Source: Fomitopsis serialis (Eukaryota; Basidiomycota; Agaricomycetes; Polyporales; Fomitopsidaceae). Taken from it: a stretch of 35,542 nt of DNA. Under the pieces are notes generated by a model. The model worked only from the letters and a program-made list of their open reading frames with translations. It did no database searches and was not told where the DNA came from. The DNA is taken from contig NW_025955359.1 in the NCBI RefSeq assembly GCF_022376445.1, positions 1 to 35,542 of the forward strand, given 5' to 3'. This document shows, in pieces, positions 1-9,858 of the stretch (positions within the stretch are counted from its first letter, which is position 1; the number at the start of each line of letters is the position of its first letter). The position numbers and the translations under genes are program-made.

Positions 1-1602
1 ATGTCCCAGGTGAAGGGAAGGACATCGAATCTGTACGGCGGGAAATCGACGACGAAATCCGGGACCTCAACCAGCAGCGGAAGGCGGCGATGCGTGATTC
101 CGAGGACATCACCCAGCAGATGATATCGCAGATAATGGTGAGTCCCTCGTCGGTCGTTCGCTGCTCGGACTACGGCTCATGCAGGGCAGATCATGTTGCG
201 CTTGTTCGGCATTCCGTACATCACCGCACCCATGGAGGCCGAAGCTCAGTGCGCGGAGCTCGCCGCCCTCGGTCTGGTGGACGGCATCATCACAGACGAC
301 TCCGACGTCTTCCTTTTCGGCGGCCTCCGCGTGCTCAAGAACATGTTCAACCAGTCTAAGACCGTCGAGTGCTTTCTTCTGAGCGACCTCGAGCGCGAGC
401 TCGGGTTGGACCGCGACAAGCTCATCAGGCTCGCGTACCTTCTGGGCAGCGACTATACGGATGGCTTACCTGGTGTCGGCCTGTGGTGGCTATGGAGCTG
501 CTGAAGGAATTTCCGGGGCAGGATGGGCTGCATAAGTTTAAGGATTGGTGGAAGAAGGTCCAGAGCGGGAAGGACACCGCCGAAGACACGGGTACGCCTT
601 TCGGAAACGATTCGTATGTTAGGCTTTCATTTGTCGCTCCCTGTTCGCTCACGGATAATGCAGAAGAAACGATACAAAGAGCTCTTCATTCCGGATGACT
701 GGCCGAACCCCACGGTGGTACGTATCATGCACGGCAATCGACCAGCTTGGCTGCTAATATGATGACCCAGCGAGATGCATACTACCATCCTACGGTCGAC
801 GAGTCGGAGGAGCCGTTCAAGTGGGGTCTCCCAGACTTGGATGCCCTGCGAGAGTACGTGCGAGCCTCACTTCGTGTTTCATTATAGTAACATCATATTC
901 CTACAGCTTCTTCAATTCAGAACTGAGTTGGAGCCAATCCAAGGTCGACGATCTGCTGTTGCCAATCATCCGCAAGATGGGCAAGCGAGGACAAGTAGCT
1001 CTAGAACTCCTGCTGTTCCACGTTATCACGTTGCTGACACACATCCCCAGAGTACCACCAACAAGCAGGGCAACCTCGCCGGGTTCATCGACCTCCCGGT
1101 CGGCGGCGCAGCCCCACGCAAACGCCAAGCCTACGCGAGCAAGCGGTTGCAACAGGTTGTCTCTGACTTCAGGAAGGAGCGTGCGCGGGTGCAGTCGACG
1201 GAGTCCTCGGGCACAGGCACAACATCAGCCAGCGGCGAGCAGAAGCCTCAGTCTGACGATGAGGAGTATAGTGAGGTTCCTGCGAAGAGGAGGAAGACGG
1301 GCAAGGCAACCAAAACCAAAGCCGGCGGGAAGGAACGCGGTGCGGCTGGGGCGAAGACTGGGCGGGGGGCCAAGTCTACGCGCGGCGGTAATAAGGGTAA
1401 GCGGACCGCGAAGAAGCGCAAGGCGAGTGAGAGCGACTCCGAGTCTGAGGCAGATATACCCCTTGCCGACTTGCGAGCGGAGAGTGGGTCGCCTCTGCCT
1501 CCTTTGGCGGTGAACCTGAGGCCTAGGCCCAAGCCCAAGCCCGCGTACAAGGGTGCAATAGCTGATGCTGTTCCTGCGGCTGGCGGAGAGGAGAGCGGGT
1601 GA
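1..1602 (+). CDS. rad13: Rad13/XPG (ERCC5) nucleotide-excision-repair endonuclease, 3' part
   Basis: The window opens inside this gene. In nucleotide excision repair the XPG nuclease makes the 3' incision beside a DNA lesion in the nucleus. The conserved I-region follows the first intron: [14 protein letters not shown] start, EAEAQCA and [10 protein letters not shown] (catalytic acidic residues), then [17 protein letters not shown] and [10 protein letters not shown] of the helix-hairpin region. Exons read as 1-137, 190-613, 664-717, 771-853, 907-994 and 1051-1602. The tail after 1150 is rich in Lys/Arg, Ser and acidic residues, consistent with nuclear targeting. A PIP-box-like QGNLAGFI lies at the start of the last exon. 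Two single-base losses interrupt exon 2: near 480, where GGCC should read GGCCC to give [11 protein letters not shown], and between 590 and 599, just before an FRKRF segment that leads into the donor at 614. Family identity is firm; the breaks look like sequence errors. Confidence 0.88.
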
Positions 1603-1966
1603 GGTTCGCGTGACAGTACTTGTAGCGTACACCAACCTAATGTTCGGCGTAGATTATTGTATATTTGCGGTTGCTGGTATCATTATTTCTTGTGCTCCTC
1701 GTACACCAATGGCTAAACACTCTCGAGTCGGCCTTGGAATTGCGTTTGCTGCCGTATCTGCACTACCTGGATAGGAAGACCGGAATAGATAGGAAGAATG
1801 TGTTCGGGTTGAACGTTACTTCCAAATCGTCTTCAACCTACTGCAGGATTTGGAGATGTGACGTCCATACCGGAACGAAACACACCAACGTGTGTGATAG
1901 GGCACGTTGCACAAGGCAAAAACAGGCTCTTGTTGGGACAGACTAGTAGACACATTCGTAGTGTAT
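1603..1966. other. 3' intergenic region between convergent genes
   Basis: This 364-bp stretch separates the stop codon of the Rad13-like gene (+) from the stop codon of the NDUFB8 gene (-). It presumably holds the two 3' UTRs and polyadenylation signals. I see no open frame with family resemblance and no structured RNA. Confidence 0.6.
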
Positions 1967-2536
1967 TCATTCATCCTCCTCCACAGTCTCCTCCCTGGCC
2001 TGTCACGCGAGTCAATGGCATATTTGCAGACCAGTCGGTGGACCGCTCACCTTGTTGTCCTCGAGGCCGCCCAACTCGGTCACCAGGCCAGAGAAGGGGT
2101 ACTCCCGCGGCACCGCTGGCCTTGCAGGAACGAGCGCGTACTTGCAGAACACACCAAATGCGGCGATGCCGGAGAAGGCGATGATGAAGTGACGGAGGGC
2201 AGTCGACGGCGGGACGACCGGCGCATCGAGACCCCACATGGAGAGGATCTCGTCTCTATCATGGAGCTGCAGCTGCGTTAGAAGCGGGTTTCATACGCGA
2301 GCGACTGCGTGACTCACAGGGTCCCCAAAGTTCCGGCGCATCTGCTGGTCGTCCCATCCGCGCGCAGGCAGACGTTGCCGCGAGACCCAGGGCAGCTGGG
2401 GGTAGTCTCCAAGCTGCGGGTCGTGCTCTTCCTTGTAGTGGACGGGAGTCGCGTACGAGCGCACTGGCTGGGCGCGGCTGGCACGCAGGGCGGTGCGGAT
2501 GCCCGCCGAACGGGCGGTGAGGATAGTCGAGCTCAT
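1967..2536 (-). CDS. NDUFB8: Mitochondrial complex I subunit NDUFB8 (ASHI)
   Basis: Accessory subunit of the membrane arm of NADH:ubiquinone oxidoreductase in the inner mitochondrial membrane. Three exons: 2536-2318, 2266-2051 and a terminal 12-nt exon 1978-1967 encoding EDE and the stop; about 148 aa, slightly shorter than animal homologues. The N terminus is Arg/Ala-rich with no acidic residues up to about residue 28, as expected of a mitochondrial presequence. Family landmarks are GDYPQLP (human GDYPKLP), the WDD..RRNFGDP motif (human WDQ..RLNWGEP), one membrane segment (HFIIAFSGIAAFGVFCKYAL) and YPFSGLVTELGG near the end (human YPYNNLYLERGG). ATG 2536 is used because the frame upstream continues only through a GTG. 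It is divergent from the methyltransferase gene and convergent with the repair nuclease gene. Confidence 0.9.
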
Positions 2537-2725
2537 TGCAGTCACGAATGAGAGCCACGGCCGCGAGTGGAGGCTGCCCGGCGATTTCCTCGGACAAGGC
2601 CTTATCGTGCCATGCAGGGGTTATGGGAGGAAAGTATTGATTTTTGCCGGTATCGGGGCCGGATTTGCTTCCGTATGGTGAATCGGTGATGCGAGAACAA
2701 GACATCGCATCGGGCGATCACAGAA
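2537..2725. promoter_or_regulatory. Divergent promoter region, NDUFB8 / methyltransferase
   Basis: Roughly 190 bp lies between the divergent start codons, so the two genes probably share a compact bidirectional promoter. No TATA box is obvious. The extent is uncertain because the methyltransferase start could instead be an internal ATG near 2871. Confidence 0.4.
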
Positions 2726-4752
2726 ATGCCCCCCAAAATATTGGTGCGGCGCGCGCTCTGGTATGTATGGCTGCCGACATAAGCGCGGGATGATTGTGTG
2801 CAATGTCCCCGCCCCTCCGCCTGACCGTTGTCCTCCCAGGTCTGGTTCCGTCTTCGCAACTTCTGGCACATGCAGTCGACCACCTCCCTTGGCTCCTCCA
2901 AAAGCGCCGTCAGCAGAGACATCCAAGATGAGCTCATGAGCAAGGGCCGCAAACGCCTGCGCGACATGGGTCCAAAGAAGTGGTCGCTACCCTACCCGCT
3001 GGTCCCGACAGACGAGCAGCATATCTAGTGCGTCTCGCTGCGCGGTCGTCGCCGGCCCTGTTCGCGTCTGAATCCTTCGGCAGTGACAACTGGAATTGCC
3101 TCTTCCTGGGCGGCCTGGTGCGCGCCGTCTCTATGCACCATTTCGAGACGCCACCTAGTAGGGTACTTGAATTGGGTTGTGGGACTGGAGTCTGGGTACT
3201 TGAGGCATGCAAGCTGTGGCCAGTGAGTCCATTGCCATAACAATCGCCTTCTCACTCAACGCGTGCATTCCCAGAACGCGTCCTTCGTTGGACTCGACAT
3301 CATCAAGTGTCAGCCAGATTTGTCCTCTCCCGAGATTGGGCGGACCGACCTGGCCCCCAGAGTGACATGGGTGAACGCTGACTTGTAGGTTATCCCAGAA
3401 TAATCTCTACAGCAACTCATCCGCATTTGTAGCTTGGAGCCTATGCCGTTCAGAGACGGTCAATTTGATTTTGTTCGCATGTCACATATCGCTCTGGGTG
3501 TGCCAGAGGATGAGTGGCAGTATCTTTTCGAGGTGAGTTCTCGTTTATTACCATACAGTACCTGGACTAGACGGCAGTAGGAATGTGCGCGCATTCTGGA
3601 GCCTGGTGGTATCATTGAGGTACGCGCCGTGCCCATTTGTCACCGCTGCAACTAAACCAACTTTCGCTACTAGATGGTCGAGGACGATCTTATCTTCCCT
3701 TGTGGGCGCCCTCCTCACAAGGCGCGAGAAGACGATCGCGCAAGCCATTCGACTGGATCGTCCAAAGTTCCTCCCAATGAGGCTCTCACTAGCGTCTCCA
3801 CTTTCAGCTTCACATCCACCGGCAGCCCTTCAGTACACTCGTCCGATCACAAACTTGTCTCGCCCGAGCCAACTCCGCCCCCCTCCGCTATCTCTTACTC
3901 CGCGAGCATTGACTCGGTGCAATCGCAGCCCCGACAGGCCGACCAATACACACAGAAGGACCCCGAGCGGAACGCTGACAAAAAGGACCATACGCGGCTC
4001 ATCAAGGCCTGGGACGCGATGCTGCACAACCGGTTCCTGGCGCCACAAGTTAGCTCCATCCTACCGTTCTACCTCTCCACGTGCTTCAGCGACATCCGGA
4101 TGATGCCCTCGCTGCACATCTTGCTCCCGCCGAGCACGGAGCAGCTGAACAACAACAAGGAGTCGTTCGACCTACCGGGCCAGGGGAAGGAGACACCGGA
4201 AGACCTCGCGGAGCTCTACTTGAGCTTGCAGCTGCATGGCAACAAGCTCTCCGTGGATCGCTCGGCGGGCGCATCCAAGGCGCCGAAGCAGCCGTGGAAG
4301 CACGCGACGATCGCGTCGTGGGCGTCCATTCATCTTGCGCGAAGTCTGAACACCATACGTGCGTGCAAAGACGCGATGTGGGATGCGTATCTGGAGGGAA
4401 GGGGATTTGGGCAGCGGAAGGAGGCGGACGAGGGCCATCTGCGAGATGACTTTGAGACAGCGTGGCAAAACTGGGAGGCGTAAGCTGCTGTTTTCTTGTC
4501 TACGTTGATACATTGACTAATGCAAGGGCTTTCAGCGACATGAAGGACCGCATGTGCATGCGAGCGAAGCTTCACGAGGCCTTGACATGGGTAGAGCCTG
4601 GCACCAGTGAGCAACCCAACTGGAAGGTCTGGCGTGAGCGCGCCAACGTAATGGAAATGATGGAGTTCCAAGATCCTTTCGGATACTATATCTCTCCAGA
4701 GAATCTATGCAGGAGCATCAAGGGATTTGTTGGCTATAAGCCAAAGGCTTGA
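2726..4752 (+). CDS. SAM-dependent methyltransferase (basidiomycete type, substrate unknown)
   Basis: Class I methyltransferase with motif I VLELGCGTGVWVLEA, then FVGLDI (acidic residue for the ribose), FDFVRMSHIALG and an ILEPGGIIE strand. A low-complexity Ser/Thr/Pro insertion follows (about 3,730-3,990) before a conserved helical C-terminal part. Exons: 2726-2760, 2840-3222, 3275-3384, 3433-3532, 3581-3619 (39 nt), 3674-4479 and 4536-4752; about 563 aa if two lost bases are restored. One loss is near 3,020, where LVPTDEQHI must continue into YLVRLAARSS in another frame. The other may lie in the C6 run right after the proposed ATG, since exon 1 does not otherwise join exon 2 in frame. An internal ATG near 2871 is an alternative start. 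Two conserved genes separate it from the PKS locus, so a role in that pathway is doubtful. Confidence 0.8.
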
Positions 4753-5077
4753 TCATATCTGACTCTTCGTTGCAGGGACTAGATCTAAGTATCCATTTAT
4801 GCCGCATTGTATTACGATCTACTTTTACGATTGTACATAGTTTTATCCTAGTGCTTCCGCCCTATATATGCTGACAGGAGGAAAAGTCAACTCATGTACT
4901 TACGAATGGGCCCAGCTTTGGTTTGTCCCGGTATGACGCGTCTGGTACGCGTCAACGGTACAGTGCGCACGTGACCCTGTATTTTCGCGTCCTTCCTGCT
5001 CATCGCAGCAGTCGATCGCATCCATAATCCCGCCAACCTCATCTCCTTCCTCTTCCACCCTCTGTGTATATAGTACC
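4753..5077. other. Intergenic region upstream of the PA2G4-like gene
   Basis: This 325-bp tandem spacer holds the 3' UTR of the methyltransferase gene and the promoter of the PA2G4-like gene. A C/T-rich stretch (about 5,028-5,070) lies just before the ATG, a common feature of highly expressed fungal genes. No coding potential was seen. Confidence 0.5.
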
Positions 5078-6581
5078 ATGTCCGAGGCAGCAAAGCCCAC
5101 AGAGGAAGCCAAGCCCGCAGAGGAGAAGCCCGCCTCCACCGCTGCGGCGGATTTCACGAAATATAAGGTGCGGACGGCCTTTTCTGCTTGGCGCGCGATC
5201 GGGATAGTTGACTGACGAGTGAATGGGATATCGCGTAGGCTGCTGCCGATATCACCAATGCTGTAATGCAGAAGATCGTCGCCGCGAGTGTGGAAGGTGC
5301 GAAGGTGCTGGATCTTTGCATCGAGGGCGACAGGCTCCTCGAGGAAGGCACGGGTGCCGTGTACAACAAGCCGGTGAAGGGCGTGAAAGTTAGCAAGGGT
5401 GCGTATCATCATGCACCTCATGCGCATTGACATTAAACCTTGCGCTCTTACCCTCAGGAATCGCGTTCCCAACGAGTGTTTCCGTCAACAACGCCGTCGC
5501 CCACTTCTCTCCATTGCCCACCGACCCCGCATCCTCGCAAACCCTTGCCAAGGGTGACGTCGTCAAGGTACACCTAGGCGCGCACATCGATGGCTACGCA
5601 GCTATCAGCGCAGAAACACTCGTCGTCGGCGCATCCGAAGACGAGCCCGTCACTGGCCGGCGCGCAGACGTGCTCAAGGCGGCATGGACTGCAGCGGAGG
5701 CAGCGATGCGGCTGGTCAAGGTCGGAAACAAGAACTGGGGAATAACGGAGTCGGTAGCGAAGATCGCTAATGCGTGGGACTGCAAACCTGTCGAGGGTGC
5801 GTGTAGTCGCGTGCTGTATTGGGAGGTTTGAATTGATGAGCGAGTGCAGGCATGCTCTCATGCGAGCAGGCGCAGAATGTGATTGACGGGAAGAAGCGCA
5901 TCATCCTCAATCCGAGTGAGGAGCAGAAGAAGGGCTTCGAGACCGTGACGTTCGCGGAGAACGATGTCTGGGGCATCGACATCCTCATCTCGTCCGGAGA
6001 AGACGGCAAGGTGAGATCTACGCGAGCACATCCGATCGTCCATCCCGCGTGCTCATGTCTGATTCGATCGACCGGCACTAGGCACGGTTGGAGGAGTCCA
6101 AGACGACCATCTACCAGAAGGAGTCGAGCGTCACGTATCAGCTCAAGATGAAGACCTCGCGCGCCGTCTTCTCTGAGGTCCAAAAGAAGGCGGGTGCCTT
6201 CCCCTTCAACGTCCGCGTCTTGGAGGACGAGAAGCGAGCGCGGCTGGGTCTGCAGGAGGCCGTGCAGCACGGACTGGTGAAACCTTACGAGGTGATGTGA
6301 GTACATTCACGTAAATCGCTTCTCGATTGAATCTGATCGGTGTACTGATCCCTAGCTACACGCCCTCGAACACGTTCGTCGCGGGATTCCACTTCACGAT
6401 CGCGCTGCTTCCTGCCGGTCCTGTGATGATCACGAGCCCGCCTGTCTGGTACAAGCCGGAGCTGGTCAAGACGGAGAAGGAGCTTGAGGATACGGAGTTG
6501 AAGGAACTGCTGACGCAGCCGCTGCGGGAGGACAAGAAGTCCAAGAAGAAGAAAGCGAAGGAGGGTGCCGAGGAGAAGTAA
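5078..6581 (+). CDS. PA2G4: PA2G4/EBP1-like protein (curved DNA-binding protein Cdb4 family)
   Basis: Catalytically inactive member of the methionine-aminopeptidase fold, related to human PA2G4/EBP1 and fission-yeast Cdb4. The family is linked to ribosome biogenesis and nucleic-acid binding in nucleus and cytoplasm. Six exons: 5078-5167, 5239-5398, 5458-5796, 5850-6010, 6082-6296 and 6356-6581; 396 aa, close to human PA2G4. Landmarks are YKAAADITNAVMQKI, GIAFPTSVSVNN, GDVVKVHLGAHIDGYAA (where true aminopeptidases carry metal ligands), a YQLKMKTSRAVFSEV stretch and a C-terminal Lys-rich tail (KKSKKKKAKEG) typical of the family. All joins keep phase and no frame breaks were found. The N-terminal acidic/Ala-rich stretch is likely disordered. 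Confidence in family is high; the exact cellular role is inferred. Confidence 0.93.
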
Positions 6582-6675
6582 AGACTGTAGTCAGTTGCAC
6601 TGTATAACGACGCAATGTATCGCTAGTGTAGCGCTTACTTTGTCAATCTTGCCATAAGCATTGTAGAGATACGTT

Positions 6676-7067
6676 CTACGCTGTTGCACCCTTCTCTGCA
6701 TCTTCGCCGAACTCCGCGAGTGTTCGAGTAACCAGATCGACATTCTCGAGGAACGCGTTCACCGTGAGTCTGCTGAGCCTGACGGTCAACGTTTTGAACG
6801 TTCTGGCATGTGTCAGCGCTCTGTGGTGATTGAAGTGGGTAGATGTGACACTCACGCGACAAGAATGTTGTCCTCTATCGACAACTCTCGCTGGACGGCA
6901 TGAGGTTGCAATTCTTTGTCCACTTCAATCACTTGTTTTGCAATGGACGCGTGCTGTTCTGATCCAAATGGGATGCGAACTGTCCTGTATATTCGTGAGC
7001 ACCGGTGTTGATTATGGAAGTAATGGGAATTGTACACTGTATGCCATGGTAGATCTGGAGAGGACAT
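6676..7067 (-). CDS. pcc1: EKC/KEOPS complex subunit Pcc1
   Basis: Small subunit of the KEOPS complex, which makes the t6A modification at position 37 of ANN-decoding tRNAs; Pcc1 forms the dimerisation platform. The gene is 95 codons split into three exons: 7067-7036 (32 nt), 6984-6856 and 6802-6676, with introns of 51 and 53 nt. The protein shows the family pattern: a first strand TVRIPFGSEQHASIAKQVI (yeast LKIPFETERQAKIATKVL), ELQPHAVQRELSI, the NILVATFKTLTVRLSRLTVN strand-helix junction and a final amphipathic helix FLENVDLVTRTLAEFGE. The start was chosen because it is the only ATG giving correct phase (gt|g) across intron 1. Its stop lies about 95 bp from the convergent PA2G4-like gene. 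Length matches the yeast protein (88 aa). Confidence 0.88.
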
Positions 7068-9858
7068 AACAAAAGTTTTGTGACCCTCTACTGAATCACC
7101 TTCAACTTTCCGTTGGGCCTCAGAACAACTGGTGATGGCGGTCGCCAGTAAGTAACAAGTTAGATGGCACAGGTGGCTGAGAGTGGCTGAGATCCCTAGA
7201 CCCGATCCGATCTCCTGCGTTCTGCTACGAGCGCTAACGGCCGAGCAGGGCTCGGAGGAGCCTGAGGCTAATACTGTGCTTACTGTAGTACGACGCTGCG
7301 ATTCAGACTCCTGGTGTGCCCCGATTTCTATCACGACTTTCAGAGGCGTCTGTGGTTTATACTTCAAAGCGACGTGGAACTATTTGGGATCTCAGTGTCT
7401 GGGTAACTCTCGTTGCACGCCGCGGCCTGGAGAGAGTCGTAGCGGCGTTTGATCTGGTCCACTGCCATCACACTATTGTTATTGGCTTTCAATGTCGTAT
7501 CGAATATTGAAAAGGTAAGTCAGCAACTCTGTGCGGTTTGACAATGCTTGCTAAGTGACTCAGTTGCTCACAAATCCCATAGACACTCCGAGTCGGCAGT
7601 GAGGGGCCTCCGCACAGCTTGTGGCCGCTGTCACTACCCTGTGGGTCGACCAACCAAGCAACGCATATTCGTGAAGTCTTGTAGTAGCCCTGAGCCAAAA
7701 GACGGCGGCGAACACGGTGAATTGTCGCATCAATCTGCGTGGAGCCACAGTCTCTGCGAGCGGAAGGTGGCTCGAGCTCGTCGGCAGTATCACCGCGTCT
7801 GTCGCCTGTGTGGAAGATGAGTCGATATCCTCTATATCTCAGGTCTAATTCACTGGAAGTAGCCTTCACTATGTTCTGTCTACTGCCACGTACTACCAGC
7901 TGCGGGCCGAGCGTGCCTGTAGCACTCGGGGTCGGCGATGTATATACATAACCCCGCATTCTTCCACGCAAAATGACAGGCTTGGCGCTGCAGACGTCAA
8001 GGCAAGAGCACAATCTCGACCGTCCGGTTGCAAATGCGAACCGTCTTCACAACTCTCAGCGCTTACCCCTGAGTGAGTGAATTTGTCAAACCATTCGTTG
8101 GTATGCTGATCCGTCGTCTTCCGTCGTGCCTTGGCCTCCAATAATCGCTCACAGGTCCACAATGCAAGGCACAGGAGACCCTGAGTATTGTACCGAATGT
8201 TGGCTAAGTTCCAGTGGACGCATATGATTGCCTGTATCTGCTGCGTCGCTGACTCGGATGGGCTTGTCGCAAGATTGCATTCTGAAGTCGTCCGCATCGT
8301 CGGGGGTTCGTCCCTGTTGTCCACGCTCACCACGACTTCCAACAGCCCTAAGACAGTGGGTAGGTCCATATGCACCATTCCCTTGCAGCCACAATCACCA
8401 ATTAATGGGCTGGGAGAATGTTATCATCCAGTGCGTCGCAAACACCGTATGCTATGATCCCAGTCACCTGGTTCCATGCTACGTAGTTCGAAAAGCAGCC
8501 GCAGTCAAAGGTATGTACACAGCCGCGCTGCTGGCCGTTCGTGCTACATCTGCTGAAGAAGGAACCTCGCAGTGCACACCATCGCCGCGTGCGAAGTTGC
8601 ATCTACTAGGCACTCCTTGTACTCGCGAATGCTGTGTAACATGCGGATGTTCTACTTTCTTGTTCGTATCATCAATCGCACGGTAGTCAGCGGTGAGTCC
8701 AGGAACCTTGGCCTTGTTCTGGATGCTAAGGATATCTGATGCCTGGATAGTGCGACCCGGATTGTCAGCCAACCTGGTGACCCTCTGTGCCAGTGTTACT
8801 GGCTTCTTTTGCTACATATATCAGTCGTGAGCAAGATAAGGTGGCCCAGACGCGTATACTTTCATATCATGGACGTGCATTCCCAAAATCTCCTGGCCCA
8901 GCCGACAAGTCCCACCAATAGCTCATTGGCTGGTCCCGATCATGATCGCGATGTCGGGTGCATGGGGGTTGTATCGAACTCGCCATTCGCCTCCCTTTGA
9001 CAACTGACAGACTGAGAGTCAACCGCAGAATTCAGAAACACTCAATGTCAACTACTCATGCCACCGAGCGCCTCACCAGCCGGGTCGAAGCGTTCTCGGC
9101 GAATACTTCTGACATATCTTGGCAATATCTTGGTGCAATGGATGCAAACGTGCTCACAGTTCCAATATCCACACTGTCTCCGCGCAAATCGGTGAGTCGG
9201 GTCGTTTGATTGAGAATAACTCTAATGAGCTTATATGACACTCGTCCATTACAGATGCGTATGCGATGTTATATCAACAGGTAGCTCTATTTTCCCCTCA
9301 ATCGTCGCTCACATACGCATGAAGAGCGGGGGAGAACAAGTCTTACACACATGAAATGTGCCGATTGGGTGAGCTGACGACAGTGGCCGTAGCCGATCGC
9401 TGCTTGCAGCATGTATTTCGGTGCGTTTTCATCTCTGACGGTGCGGTCATGAACGCGTCATAGGCTGCACGACGCGCATCGACCAAGATACATTATAAGA
9501 AGCGACGTAGACCCTACCACTCGGTTTGGGCTCGGGAGCGACGTAGACCCTATCACTCGGTTTGGGCTCGGATCCACCGCCACCGTTCGACAATGAATGT
9601 GGCCCCGTTGTTTCGTCATGAATTCGACTAGTGAGTATGTGTATGGCATGACGGTCTTCTCATGTTCTTGTCCCGACATGTGGCGGCCATAGCGGAGTGT
9701 ACAATGATAGCTGCACCGTCATGTCCTCGAAGAGAGCTATGTGGGACGATTCTCGGCACGTCACCCGGGATTAAGCGTCCAGGTATATGTACCCGAATGG
9801 TTCCCTGCCCCTCCTGCGTACTCTCTTTCACTCCTGTGCATCCTGTGCGTCGTCACTG
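7068..9858. other. 2.8 kb block without a recognisable gene
   Basis: Between Pcc1 (-) and the P450 (+). Open frames exist on both strands (longest about 7,489-8,013, 7,893-8,378 and 8,228-8,686), but their translations are rich in Cys, Arg, Ser and His and show no family motif or convincing splice chain. One minus-strand segment near 8,100-8,250 looks mildly protein-like (a hydrophobic stretch ending in ALWTCERLLEAKARR) and could be a decayed gene, but I cannot name it. The only clear structure is a 36-bp tandem repeat at 9,501-9,572. It probably includes the P450 promoter at its right end. Confidence 0.5.
9501..9572. repeat. 36-bp direct tandem repeat, two copies
   Basis: Two adjacent copies of a 36-bp unit beginning AGCGACGTAGACCCTA, at 9,501-9,536 and 9,537-9,572. 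They differ by one internal C/T and the final base. The repeat lies about 290 bp upstream of the P450 start codon. It could be a minisatellite or a duplicated regulatory block; the sequence does not decide. Confidence 0.9.

Noticed and set aside
3030..3240. Methyltransferase as two separate genes split at the stop near 3,029
   Set aside because: The reading continues in the adjacent frame with the expected family sequence and no promoter or ATG between; a lost base is simpler.
2726..4752. Methyltransferase as a tailoring enzyme of the PKS pathway
   Set aside because: It is separated from the PKS locus by PA2G4, Pcc1 and a 2.8 kb gap, and it belongs to a widespread basidiomycete family; nothing in the sequence links it to the locus.
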